A stretch of DNA of 64,000 nt from Chloroflexota bacterium. Lineage in GTDB: Bacteria > Chloroflexota > Anaerolineae > Anaerolineales > UBA4823. Shown one piece after another: positions 24,442-32,111 of the stretch. Numbering within the stretch: position 1 is the first letter of the stretch; the number at the start of each line of letters is the position of its first letter. The notes beneath the pieces are model-generated. The model was not told where the DNA came from. It saw only the letters and a program-made list of their open reading frames with translations, and did no database searches. The stretch lies in NCBI GenBank assembly GCA_029265355.1, contig JAJUJL010000008.1:32758-96757 (forward strand), written 5' to 3'. The translations under genes and the position numbers were made by a program.

Positions 24442-25923
24442 ATGGATTTCACCGCACTTCTCACCAAACTGATTCAAGGCGGCCTGGGTAACCTGGCTGC
24501 ATACTTAGCCGCGCATGTGTTACTCTGCCTTGTGCCAGCCTTTTATATTGCCGGGGCAATGACGGCTCTCATCCCCAAGGAATCAGTAACGCGCTTCCTG
24601 GGACGCAATGCCCCCAAGTATGTATCTTATCCCGCGGCAGCGCTGGCAGGCTCAGTGCTGGCGGTTTGCTCCTGCACCATCGTACCGCTCTTTGCGGGTA
24701 TTTATAAAAAGGGAGCGGGGCTTGGCCCGGCAATCACCTTTCTGTTCTTTGCGCCGGCGGCCAACATCCTGGCGCTGGTGTACACCGGCGGCGTGATCGG
24801 AGCGGACCTGGCCTTTGCACGCCTGTTCCTCTCCCTGGTCTTTGGCATCGGCATTGGCTTGATCATGGCATTAATCTTCCACCGTTCAGACCTGGCTCAT
24901 GACAAAGCCACGGATGCAATGTTCGCCGGTCAGCGCCAGAAGGGCATGCGCCGCGCTGCCCTGGCATTCCTGCTGATCCTGGTGGCGCTCTTGCTCTCAG
25001 GCACGCTCAAAATCGGGTTGCTGACCAATTCCTACGCCCAGGTGACGGTACCCATTGCGGGCCTGGATCGCTTCCAGGACTTTCTCTACCAACTTGTGCC
25101 CTTTGATCCAGCCAAAGGCGAGGAAGGCGTGACCGCACAAGGCGCAATCCTCATCGGCCTGTTGGCGCTGATCGGCTTCAGCTCCTGGAAGGGCATGGAA
25201 AACATACACGAAGGTTTCAATCACTGGACATGGATCGCCCTGGGCCTGGTCGGGTTGACCCTGCTGACCGCGGCGCTGGGCATGACGCCGCATGTTGACG
25301 GGCTGGATATCGCCTTCACTGGAAAATTCTTCGGCGTATTGCTGGCGCTTGGATTGCTGACCTGGCTCTTGCGGCGGCGATTGAGTGAAGACGAGCAGCG
25401 CGATTTCCTGTGGGAGTCGTGGCGCTTTGTCAAGCAAATCTTCCCGCTGTTGGTTGTGGGCGTCTTCACCGTGGGTGTGATCCGCGTGCTCATCCGCCCA
25501 GAGTGGATCGAGGCCCTGGCGGGTGAAAATACTTTGCTGGGCAACCTGGCTGGTGTGGTCTTCGGTGTTTTCATGTATTTCCCCACACTGGTGGAGGTGC
25601 CCATCGCCAATATGTTCCTCAGCCTGGGCATGCACCGAGGGCCACTGCTGGCCTACCTGATGGCAGACCCCGAATTGAGCTTGCAGAGCATCTTGATCAC
25701 CGCCACCATCATTGGGCGATTGAAAGCCTGGGTGTACGTGTTTTGGGTAGCGCTGTTCAGCACATTGGCTGGCCTGATCTACGGCGCGTGGATCGACGGC
25801 ACCGGCATCGGAGTGATTGTCCTGTACCTGGCAGCATTCCTGGCAGTGCTTGCCGCCACGCTGTGGCTGGTGAGCCGGCGCAGCCAGGTAAAAGTGGTCC
25901 CACACGGAGCCACGACTGATTGA
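24442..25923 (+). CDS. ArsP/DUF318-type permease (SO_0444-like)
   Basis: A 493-residue membrane protein with about ten helices in two halves separated by a soluble stretch. The first half has LAGSVLAVCSCTIVPLFAGIYKKGAGLGPAITFLFFAPAANI, whose CSC and PAAN elements are typical of ArsP-like permeases; the second has YFPTLVEVPIANMFLSLGMHRGPLLAYLM. Members expel organoarsenicals or other soft metal compounds; for many the substrate is unknown. It sits behind an ArsR-type operator and right before a redox-disulfide protein, a pairing often seen for this family. Confidence 0.82.
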   Translation: MDFTALLTKLIQGGLGNLAAYLAAHVLLCLVPAFYIAGAMTALIPKESVTRFLGRNAPKYVSYPAAALAGSVLAVCSCTIVPLFAGIYKKGAGLGPAITFLFFAPAANILALVYTGGVIGADLAFARLFLSLVFGIGIGLIMALIFHRSDLAHDKATDAMFAGQRQKGMRRAALAFLLILVALLLSGTLKIGLLTNSYAQVTVPIAGLDRFQDFLYQLVPFDPAKGEEGVTAQGAILIGLLALIGFSSWKGMENIHEGFNHWTWIALGLVGLTLLTAALGMTPHVDGLDIAFTGKFFGVLLALGLLTWLLRRRLSEDEQRDFLWESWRFVKQIFPLLVVGVFTVGVIRVLIRPEWIEALAGENTLLGNLAGVVFGVFMYFPTLVEVPIANMFLSLGMHRGPLLAYLMADPELSLQSILITATIIGRLKAWVYVFWVALFSTLAGLIYGAWIDGTGIGVIVLYLAAFLAVLAATLWLVSRRSQVKVVPHGATTD

Positions 25924-25979
25924 GCAATAACAGGCTGGTAATGCCTGCAATACTGTCCAACATCTCATGGAGGTTTAAC

Positions 25980-26225
25980 ATGCTAAGCATCAAAGTTCTG
26001 GGACCGGGTTGCCCAAATTGTAAGAAGGTGGAGATGATCTCCCGCCAGGCGCTGGAGGCCATCGGCGCGCAAGCGGAATTCACGAAAGTCACCGATTACA
26101 ACCAAATCATGCAATACGACATCCTTTCCACTCCTGGGCTGGTCATCAATGAAAAGGTGGTTTCCTCCGGGCGCATCCCCACGCAGGCGGAGGTCATCAC
26201 CTGGATAGCTGATGCACTTTCATAA
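25980..26225 (+). CDS. Thioredoxin-fold redox-active disulfide protein (CPNC)
   Basis: An 81-residue protein starting MLSIKVLGPGCPNCKKVE, with redox pair CPNC and cis-Pro region TPGLVINEKVVSSGRIPT. The ATG at 25980 has GGAGG about 6 nt upstream; a longer frame is possible but lacks support. It lies 56 nt after the permease and is likely its thiol partner. Compared with the paralog at 7972 the second-half Cys (ICAG) is replaced by Ser. Confidence 0.85.
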   Translation: MLSIKVLGPGCPNCKKVEMISRQALEAIGAQAEFTKVTDYNQIMQYDILSTPGLVINEKVVSSGRIPTQAEVITWIADALS

Positions 26226-26237
26226 TTAATCCACCGT

Positions 26238-26277
26238 CGGAGAGGCAGATTATTTTTAAAAATAATCTGCCTCTCCG
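26238..26277. terminator. Perfect 40-nt palindrome between thioredoxin-like and TauE genes
   Basis: Bases 26238-26257 are the exact reverse complement of 26258-26277: a 20-bp arm with a G/C-rich outer part (CGGAGAGGCAGA) and an A/T-only centre (TTATTTTTAAAAATAA). As RNA it makes a long hairpin, plausibly a two-way terminator or attenuator; as DNA it could be a protein-binding or cruciform site. It ends 2 nt before the next ATG, too close for a separate promoter. Confidence 0.7.
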
Positions 26278-26279
26278 GG

Positions 26280-27044
26280 ATGCTTCCAATGTTATATGCG
26301 ATCATCACCTTGCTTTTATTCGGGCTCTCCTTCATTGCTGGCATGATGGGCTTGGGCGTCGCCTTCATCGCCACGCCCGTTTTGGGGCTGTTTGATTTTG
26401 AGCTCAAGCACGTTATCATGCCCTGGTCTCTATGGCTGAATGGCTTGACAGCCATCTCTGGCGCAATCGCTTTTGCGCGCGCAAAAATGGTGGACTGGCG
26501 CACGGCTATCCCCTTGCTGATCATCACCACTCTGGTAGCCCCGATCGGTGTATGGTTGTTACAGTACATACCCACAACCACGCTGTGGTGGATGTACGTG
26601 GGCCTGCTCTTATTCCTCGCTTACCGCATGGCATTCCCTCCCAAGCAAGATGACAGCAAAGCTGTTACCATCACAGATGCCACCCGGATCAAAGGTGGGG
26701 TTTTCAGCGCATTGATTGGCGTCCTGGCCGGATTGCTCGGCGTTGGCCCCGGTTTCCTGATGATGCCTACCCTCGTGCTGCTGGGCTATACCGCCCGGCT
26801 GGCAGCCGCCACCAACAGTGTCATCGTCACACTGCCCTCATTTTCTGCATTTATCACGCACCTGTCGGATGCTCAATTCGACTGGTTAATGCTGATCCTC
26901 ACCTCGATCTCGGCGATTATCGGGGCGCAGCTTGGGGCGCGTTTTATGGCAAAGCGCGTCAAGTCGCTGACCTTAACTCGCTTATTTGCATTCGCCCTGG
27001 TACTGCTGGCAATTCAAAGAGCGTACATTTTGTTAAGTGGTTGA
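26280..27044 (+). CDS. TauE/SafE-family (DUF81) membrane transporter, second copy
   Basis: A 254-residue protein with about eight helices and the family signatures SFIAGMMGLGVAFIATPVLG and GVLAGLLGVGPGFLMMPTLVLLG. Start at 26280 follows directly on the 40-nt palindrome; ATG 26289 is an alternative and neither has a good Shine-Dalgarno. In place of the usual GVGGG it has GVGPG. It overlaps or abuts the next gene, so it is part of a long plus-strand operon reaching to the FeS proteins at 31.9 kb. Confidence 0.83.
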   Translation: MLPMLYAIITLLLFGLSFIAGMMGLGVAFIATPVLGLFDFELKHVIMPWSLWLNGLTAISGAIAFARAKMVDWRTAIPLLIITTLVAPIGVWLLQYIPTTTLWWMYVGLLLFLAYRMAFPPKQDDSKAVTITDATRIKGGVFSALIGVLAGLLGVGPGFLMMPTLVLLGYTARLAAATNSVIVTLPSFSAFITHLSDAQFDWLMLILTSISAIIGAQLGARFMAKRVKSLTLTRLFAFALVLLAIQRAYILLSG

Positions 27045-27045
27045 G

Positions 27046-27567
27046 ATGCAAGCCATACACAGCCAAATACTCGCCGTCATTGGCGCTGGAAACATTGGAC
27101 GCATTCTGATCAAGCGCTTATTGGCCAGCGGCGTATCATCGCAACACATGCTGGTGGTGGATGCAGACGAGGCGCGCGCCCAATCAGCCGCCTTAGAATT
27201 CGGCGTCAAGCCTGCCGCGCTGGGCGAAGCGGAGGTTTCGAACGCTGACGTCATCCTCATCTGCGTACCTCCCAAAACAGTGCTCGAGACGCTGCAATAC
27301 CTGGCGCCGCGCTGGCACCCTGGGCAGTTGGTAATCTCTTGTGCAGCCGCTATCCCGCTCGAACGGCTGGAGAAGCTGCTCCCAAGGGGTGTGGCGGTAA
27401 TCCGTGTGATGCCCAACGCCCCCTCCCTGGTTGGGCGCGGCATGAACCCTGTCGCATTTGGCAGCCAGGTAAGTGAGCCGGGGCGCGCCCTGGCATTGGA
27501 ATTGCTGAAATGCCTGGGTGAAACGATCGAAGTGCGCGATGAACAAGAGAAGTTGATGCACGCCTGA
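27046..27567 (+). CDS. Stand-alone ProC-type NAD(P)-binding domain
   Basis: About 173 residues (GTG at 27037 would add three). It begins with the Rossmann motif AVIGAGNIGRILIKRLL and goes on with VILICVPPKTVLETL, SCAAAIPLERLEKLL and VIRVMPNAPSLVGRGM, as in pyrroline-5-carboxylate reductase. It stops just where ProC enters its all-helical dimerisation/catalytic domain, about 100 residues short of normal length. No continuation is found in the other frames, so it is a domain-only form and not an obvious frameshift. It probably binds NADP(H) or F420 as part of the surrounding redox cluster; proline synthesis is unlikely. Confidence 0.72.
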   Translation: MQAIHSQILAVIGAGNIGRILIKRLLASGVSSQHMLVVDADEARAQSAALEFGVKPAALGEAEVSNADVILICVPPKTVLETLQYLAPRWHPGQLVISCAAAIPLERLEKLLPRGVAVIRVMPNAPSLVGRGMNPVAFGSQVSEPGRALALELLKCLGETIEVRDEQEKLMHA

Positions 27568-27590
27568 AAGTGGGAATGATGGAGGAAGCC

Positions 27591-27848
27591 ATGAAAATTA
27601 AGATATTGGGCACCGGCTGCTACAACTGCATCAAACTGGAAACCCTGATACACGATGTGCTCACAGAGCTAAACAAAAGCGATATTCCGATCATTCGTAT
27701 CGATGATGAACATATCATTCGGAAATATATGCCCATCGACCAGCTTCCCGGATTAGTCATCAATGAAACGCTTGTTTGCACCCTGGATTTACCAGATCGA
27801 GATACGCTGAAAGCATGGCTTCAAAATTCCGGGATAGAGTCAGCATAA
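27591..27848 (+). CDS. Thioredoxin-fold redox-active disulfide protein (CYNC)
   Basis: An 85-residue protein beginning MKIKILGTGCYNCIKLE, with redox pair CYNC and cis-Pro region LPGLVINETLVCT. It has a GGAGG immediately upstream of ATG 27591. It is the third paralog of this small family in the window, here between the ProC-like domain and the DsbA-VKOR fusion. The short reading frame that follows it (to 27976) was not accepted as a gene. Confidence 0.84.
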   Translation: MKIKILGTGCYNCIKLETLIHDVLTELNKSDIPIIRIDDEHIIRKYMPIDQLPGLVINETLVCTLDLPDRDTLKAWLQNSGIESA

Positions 27849-27983
27849 AACATTATCAAACCCTGGCTGAATGTTCGATTGCCACTCTGCCAGGCCAGGT
27901 GCATTTCTTTACAGTGGTAGCGGATGGACGGCTTTCGAGCATCGTCGATTGGCCAATCTTTATCCCACAAAAGTGAGCACAAA

Positions 27984-29156
27984 ATGCAGCGGAAAATTTG
28001 GCGCATAAACTCTTTCCTGGTCACAACCATCAGCTTGATCCTCATGGCCTTCTCTCTAACGGCGTACTCCAATTCCCCAGCATCGCCTTCGCTCGATTCT
28101 CGCAAACGGTGGCCTGTTTCGATGAGCTCCGAAATCCTGGCCCAAGCCGCATCTCGCCAATTGCAAAGCACGCCGCAGACCCTGACAGGCCAGCCCGTGG
28201 TGCGGGCGATCATGTTCTGGATGAACGGCTGCCCACACTGCCACGAAGTTCTGGAGAACGTCCTGCCGCCCCTGCAGGAGAAATACGGTGCGCAGCTCGA
28301 AATCAGGCTGATCGAAGTGGTCAATACCGAGGATGTCCGGTACCTGCACGCCGTGGCAAAGACCTTTGGTATTCCCATTGACCGGGCCAATGTGCCGTTC
28401 CTGATCATCGGCGATCATGTGTTGATCGGCTCGCAGCAAATTCCAGATGAATTACCCGGATTGATCGAAGATTTCCTGGCGCAGGGCGGTGTGGATTGGC
28501 CCGCAATACCCGATAGATCCATCGTAGCTGATACACCTGAAAAAGAGGCTCCACCAGAAACACATGCGGATGGTTATGCGATTGCCATTGCCACGCTTGC
28601 CTTGATGGCAGCGGCGCTGATCTACAGCGCGGCAGCCTTCGCGCTGGGCAAGGCTCCATCGCTGCCAGGCTGGGCAGATTGGCTCTTTCCCGTTCTTGTG
28701 TTGATAGGCCTAGTTGTAGCAGGCTACCTCTCGTATGTGGAGATCCTGATGGTCGATGCAGCCTGCGGGCCGGTTGGCGACTGCAACACGGTGCAAGGTA
28801 GCCCCTACGCTCGCTTGTTTGGTTTTCTGCCAGTGGGCGTGATGGGCGTGACCGGCTACATCGCTATCCTGGCAGCCTGGATGATCAAGCGTTGGGCTTC
28901 GGGCCACAAGGTTACCCTGGCTGCCCTGGCTGTATTTGCCCTGACGTTTATCGGGGTCGTGTTCTCTTTATATCTGACTTACCTGGAGCCATTTGTGATC
29001 AAAGCGGTGTGCATGTGGTGTATCAGCTCGGCTGTGATCATGACGCTCCTGCTAGTGTTGAGTTTGCCGGCAGCGATCGATTCGCTTGACACGCTGAGGC
29101 TGCGGCGCCAGACAGCCCGACCAGGCCGGAGATATTATGCCCAGAAAAAAAAGTAG
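27984..29156 (+). CDS. Thioredoxin-like plus VKOR-domain membrane fusion protein
   Basis: About 390 residues from ATG 27984. A signal-like helix is followed by an exported thioredoxin fold with CPHC (MFWMNGCPHCHEVLE near residue 83). The second half is a VKOR-type membrane domain of four to five helices with the quinone-linked Cys pairs (ACGPVGDC and MWCISS, the CxxC-type site). Such fusions make and reoxidise disulfides in exported proteins. The gene overlaps the next thioredoxin gene by 20 nt. The longer frame from 27924 lacks a signal peptide start and is not preferred. Confidence 0.86.
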   Translation: MQRKIWRINSFLVTTISLILMAFSLTAYSNSPASPSLDSRKRWPVSMSSEILAQAASRQLQSTPQTLTGQPVVRAIMFWMNGCPHCHEVLENVLPPLQEKYGAQLEIRLIEVVNTEDVRYLHAVAKTFGIPIDRANVPFLIIGDHVLIGSQQIPDELPGLIEDFLAQGGVDWPAIPDRSIVADTPEKEAPPETHADGYAIAIATLALMAAALIYSAAAFALGKAPSLPGWADWLFPVLVLIGLVVAGYLSYVEILMVDAACGPVGDCNTVQGSPYARLFGFLPVGVMGVTGYIAILAAWMIKRWASGHKVTLAALAVFALTFIGVVFSLYLTYLEPFVIKAVCMWCISSAVIMTLLLVLSLPAAIDSLDTLRLRRQTARPGRRYYAQKKK

Positions 29157-29583
29157 GACTCCCCAGTATGCTCAGCTCCTGATCGTCGGTGGGGTGATAC
29201 TCCTGACGGCGGTGATCCTGGCGCTCAAGGGGCAGCCCGGAACACGCGCGCCGATTTCCAACACACCCCTGCCTGAATCTCAATTGGAGCAAGCCTTGAG
29301 CGCGGGTGAGCCAGCCCTGGCTTTTTTCCACTCCAATAACTGCGAACAATGCCTGATCATGATTGATATCGTCAAGCAGGTGTTGCCAGATTATGCAGGA
29401 GTGGTGAGGCTGGTGGATGTCGATGTCTATGATCCAAACAACCAACCGCTGCTCAGAAAGATTGGACTGCAGTATATCCCGACCCTGGTATTCTTCGACC
29501 AGCGGGGTCAAGGTAAAACTTTTGTGGGGGTGATGGAAGCAAATACGCTGCGCGAGCAGTTGAACCAGCTAACCGGAGAATGA
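29137..29583 (+). CDS. Membrane-anchored thioredoxin-like protein
   Basis: A 148-residue protein with one N-terminal helix (near residues 12-30) and an extracytoplasmic thioredoxin fold carrying CEQC (SNNCEQCLIM near residue 68) and the cis-Pro strand YIPTLVFFD. It begins inside the VKOR-fusion gene and is followed 6 nt later by CcdA, its probable electron donor. It would act as a reducing thiol carrier on the outside. Confidence 0.86.
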   Translation: MPRKKSRTPQYAQLLIVGGVILLTAVILALKGQPGTRAPISNTPLPESQLEQALSAGEPALAFFHSNNCEQCLIMIDIVKQVLPDYAGVVRLVDVDVYDPNNQPLLRKIGLQYIPTLVFFDQRGQGKTFVGVMEANTLREQLNQLTGE

Positions 29584-29589
29584 CCAGAT

Positions 29590-30264
29590 ATGCCTTTCGA
29601 TCTGAGTTCACTTCAAAATATCTCGCTGATTGGGTATGGAATCGTGTTCTTGGGCGGTATTCTCACCAGCCTGGGGCCATGTAACCTGGCTACCCTTCCC
29701 CTTATCATTGGCTATGTTGGTGGATCGCGTGACTTACCTCGCCAGCGCGCTTTTATTTTATCGCTGGCTTTCGCCCTCGGCTTAGCGATCACGTTCATGA
29801 CGTTGGGCATCCTGGCGGCGCTGGTTGGCGCATGGATTGGGTTGGGAGCCAGCTGGTGGTATTATCTGGTGGCTGGCATTTGCTTCGTGATCGGTTTGCA
29901 GATGCTGGATGTGCTCCACATCGATTTACCGCTGCTCTTCGGCGGCCTGCGCCAACGCGTCGGCTGGAAAGGGGTGCCAGGCGCATTGGCTCTCGGCTTG
30001 ATCTCAGGCCTGGTGGCCTCGCAATGCGCCACGCCGGTTTTGGCTGCCATCCTGACCTATGTCATGGCAAAAGGAGCGCTGGTCTATGGCGCCTCGCTGC
30101 TCTTCGTTTATGCTATGGGACGCGGCGCGCCGGTGGTCCTGGCGGGAACATTCACCGGTGTGATGAAGAACTTCCAACAGATAGGCCGCTGGTCGCCCGT
30201 GATCGAAAAGGTCAGCGGTGTAATCGTGCTTATGGTTGGTTTTTATTTCTTGTGGATCGCATGA
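29590..30264 (+). CDS. ccdA: CcdA-type thiol-disulfide electron transporter
   Basis: A 224-residue membrane protein of six helices. The two redox Cys lie in LTSLGPCNLATLP (near residue 31) and LVASQCATPVLA, as in CcdA/DsbD-beta, which pass reducing power from cytosolic thioredoxin outward. It lies between two thioredoxin-like genes. Such power is needed for c-type cytochrome maturation, of which this window holds several, or for the redox partners in the same operon. Family length is normal. Confidence 0.87.
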   Translation: MPFDLSSLQNISLIGYGIVFLGGILTSLGPCNLATLPLIIGYVGGSRDLPRQRAFILSLAFALGLAITFMTLGILAALVGAWIGLGASWWYYLVAGICFVIGLQMLDVLHIDLPLLFGGLRQRVGWKGVPGALALGLISGLVASQCATPVLAAILTYVMAKGALVYGASLLFVYAMGRGAPVVLAGTFTGVMKNFQQIGRWSPVIEKVSGVIVLMVGFYFLWIA

Positions 30265-30274
30265 GGTGAGTTCG

Positions 30275-30703
30275 ATGAACCCTCAGCAGCGTAAAGCCAG
30301 TGGGCTGGCATTCCTGGGAATACTCTTCATCGCCTTGGGAGTCAAATACCTGCCAGACGTGTTGGCGATGGCAGCCCTGCAGCAGAAGATGAGCAACAAG
30401 CCCTTCATCCTATTCTTCTCTATCGAAGAACCCTGCGAGTGTATGGTCGAACTTACCCAGCGAGCAGAGGCCCAGATCGTCGGTTGGCCTGTCGAACGGC
30501 GCAAAGGTGTGGAAATTGTTCAGCTTGCAATCGACCAGCGCAGGGATTTGGAGGCAAAATACCAGGTTTTCCGCGCCCCATGCCTGGTGCTGGTAAGCGC
30601 GGATGGGCGGGTGCTCTGGCGCCAGGACTACCCACTTATAGAAGGTGGACCCTTCAAGTTAGAAGAATTGGAAGCTGCCATTGCCGAGATGGGTGCACAG
30701 TGA
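30275..30703 (+). CDS. Membrane-anchored thioredoxin-like protein with CEC site
   Basis: A 142-residue protein with an N-terminal helix and a thioredoxin-like fold, but the redox site reads EEPCECMVE, a CxC instead of CxxC. The cis-Pro region is FRAPCLVLVSADG with an extra Cys. The start at 30275 removes the overlap with ccdA that a longer frame would give. The CxC form could act as an isomerase or in metal binding. Confidence 0.78.
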   Translation: MNPQQRKASGLAFLGILFIALGVKYLPDVLAMAALQQKMSNKPFILFFSIEEPCECMVELTQRAEAQIVGWPVERRKGVEIVQLAIDQRRDLEAKYQVFRAPCLVLVSADGRVLWRQDYPLIEGGPFKLEELEAAIAEMGAQ

Positions 30704-30719
30704 GAGAAAGGAGGGATGA

Positions 30720-31259
30720 ATGTTAATCGAACAATATGATCTTGAAGTCTTCACCCCGCCTTGCGAGCCAGGCGCGGAACGCTACGCGGCGCGAGCGCGT
30801 TTGAAAGTTGACATCTCCGAAGTTCTGCCCTATTTGAACGCCACGCTGCGCGGCGCGGTGTACCTGCCAGATGCACATGCGCTGACCTGGAAGAAGGGCG
30901 GCCACAATATTGCCTTTCACGCCTATGAGATCGCCACCAGCAATGTGGAAGATCGCGAAGGCGCCGAGAGTGAGCTGCAAGGGCTGATCGATCTGGTCAA
31001 CCGCACCTGGGAACGGCGGGCTGAGATCCAACCCGATACCCGCACCCGCCAGCGCCCCAGCTCAATGGCGCTCTACAAGCTGCTCCCGCAAACCAACTGC
31101 AAGCAATGCGGCGAGCCTACCTGTTACACCTTTGCGCTCAAGCTGGCTGCTTCTCAGAGAAAACTGGCCGACTGCCCACCGCTGTTCGAGCCGCAGTACG
31201 CTGAGAAACTTGCCGCCCTGCAAGAGTTGGTGATCGACGCGCCGGCCATCGGACCTTAG
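30720..31259 (+). CDS. FeS protein with CFeSP/RnfB-type 4Fe-4S domain, first copy
   Basis: The 179-residue protein has an N-terminal alpha/beta region (about 110 residues, no family recognised) and a C-terminal Cys motif LLPQTNCKQCGEPTCYTFAL...DCPPL, the CX2CX4CX16-17C 4Fe-4S domain found in the corrinoid FeS protein of the Wood-Ljungdahl pathway and in RnfB. No other acetyl-CoA pathway gene is near. A paralog follows at 31478, with a 48-residue gene between. AAGGAGGG precedes the start. Confidence 0.8.
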   Translation: MLIEQYDLEVFTPPCEPGAERYAARARLKVDISEVLPYLNATLRGAVYLPDAHALTWKKGGHNIAFHAYEIATSNVEDREGAESELQGLIDLVNRTWERRAEIQPDTRTRQRPSSMALYKLLPQTNCKQCGEPTCYTFALKLAASQRKLADCPPLFEPQYAEKLAALQELVIDAPAIGP

Positions 31260-31268
31260 GAGCCTGGC

Positions 31269-31415
31269 ATGAAGAAATCCATCTCAATTGTATTGGAGGA
31301 CCAGGATGTCCTCGAGTTGATGCGCATCTTGCTGGATGAAGATGCCGAAGGCGCGCTGGCATTCTTGAAGCAACACTTCAAGGGAAAAGCTCGCGACCTG
31401 ATCGAAGGTGGATGA
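31269..31415 (+). CDS. Small conserved-looking protein (48 aa)
   Basis: ATG 31269 opens a 48-codon frame ending TGA at 31413-31415. The product starts MKKSISIVLEDQDVLELM, is acidic then basic, and is predicted all-helical, with an ILLDEDAEGALAFLKQH stretch. The spacing (9 nt after the previous stop) and codon use match the neighbours. I believe similar tiny proteins accompany such redox operons, but cannot confirm. Function unknown. Confidence 0.6.
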   Translation: MKKSISIVLEDQDVLELMRILLDEDAEGALAFLKQHFKGKARDLIEGG

Positions 31416-31477
31416 AAGGTCATGATTGAGGTGCCCGGTGCGGGTATCCACCAGGTAAGGACAAACATCTTCAAGCC

Positions 31478-31996
31478 ATGAGCTACCTGGATTCCATTGC
31501 GTTGGTGAAAACACTGCCATGCCTGGCAGAGCCAGGCAAAATCATTGTGATTGGCAAACCGGATCGCGACCTGAGGGATGTGATTCCCTACCTGGCAACC
31601 CTGCCCGGCGTGATTGCCTACAACCCCGAGACACTGACGCTCACCTTTCGCCGCCAACCTGGCTTTTTAACGCTGTACCCGGACAAAGTGTATATCACGC
31701 AGATCACAGATGCGCAGGCTGGGCTGGAGGTGCTATCTGCTCTGAAGGATGCCATCAACGCTACCTGGAAACATCGCCGCGAGCTGACCGCCGTCACACA
31801 GGCGCGCCGCGCCCCTCGCCATCTGGATATTTGGGAGCTGCTGCCACGCAGCAACTGCCAACAGTGCGGCGAGACGACTTGCCTGGCGTTTGCAGTAATG
31901 GTGGTTCAACAGAAACGCTCCTTGGAGGAATGCCTGCCTTTACAAAACGACCCCTCCTTCGCCGAGCGCAAAACCACCCTGCAAGCCATGTTGTAA
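31478..31996 (+). CDS. FeS protein with CFeSP/RnfB-type 4Fe-4S domain, second copy
   Basis: A 172-residue paralog of the protein at 30720. The N-terminal region has PGKIIVIGKPDRDLRDVIPYL; the C-terminal motif is LLPRSNCQQCGETTCLAFAV...ECLPL, again CX2CX4CX16-17C. It is the last gene of the long plus-strand redox cluster, before the hairpin at 32024. With its sister it may form an electron-transfer pair or heterodimer. Confidence 0.8.
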   Translation: MSYLDSIALVKTLPCLAEPGKIIVIGKPDRDLRDVIPYLATLPGVIAYNPETLTLTFRRQPGFLTLYPDKVYITQITDAQAGLEVLSALKDAINATWKHRRELTAVTQARRAPRHLDIWELLPRSNCQQCGETTCLAFAVMVVQQKRSLEECLPLQNDPSFAERKTTLQAML

Positions 31997-32023
31997 GTTT
32001 CTATCTGAAGATTACTGGTTTGG

Positions 32024-32058
32024 AGGGCTGTTGCGGCAAACAGCGCCGCAACAGCCCT
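32024..32058 (+). terminator. Hairpin terminator after the redox cluster
   Basis: AGGGCTGTTGCGGC (32024-32037) pairs perfectly over 14 bp with 32045-32058 around a 7-base loop. It is followed by GCCTCTCTC and not by a T-run, so termination would be partial or protein-assisted. It stands between the second FeS gene and the glycosidase gene. Confidence 0.65.
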
Positions 32059-32111
32059 GCCTCTCTCGAAATTCCGGATGAGTTCTAAGCGAGAATGGAA
32101 TGGAGTGAAAC

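Noticed and set aside
24997..25968. 323-codon minus-strand frame opposite the permease gene
   Set aside because: A Gln/His-rich shadow of the permease; no motif, no ribosome site, and it runs over the thioredoxin-like gene's leader.
27567..27590. TGA ending the ProC-like gene as a second selenocysteine site
   Set aside because: After the TGA the frame gives only three codons before another stop, and no family Cys is expected there.
27812..27976. 54-codon frame after the third redox-disulfide gene
   Set aside because: It overlaps the previous gene out of frame, lacks a ribosome site and matches nothing known; likely leader of the VKOR-fusion gene.
31422..31481. 19-codon frame with ATGA overlap to the second FeS gene
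   Set aside because: The overlap is suggestive of coupling, but the peptide is too short to support and no conservation can be judged.
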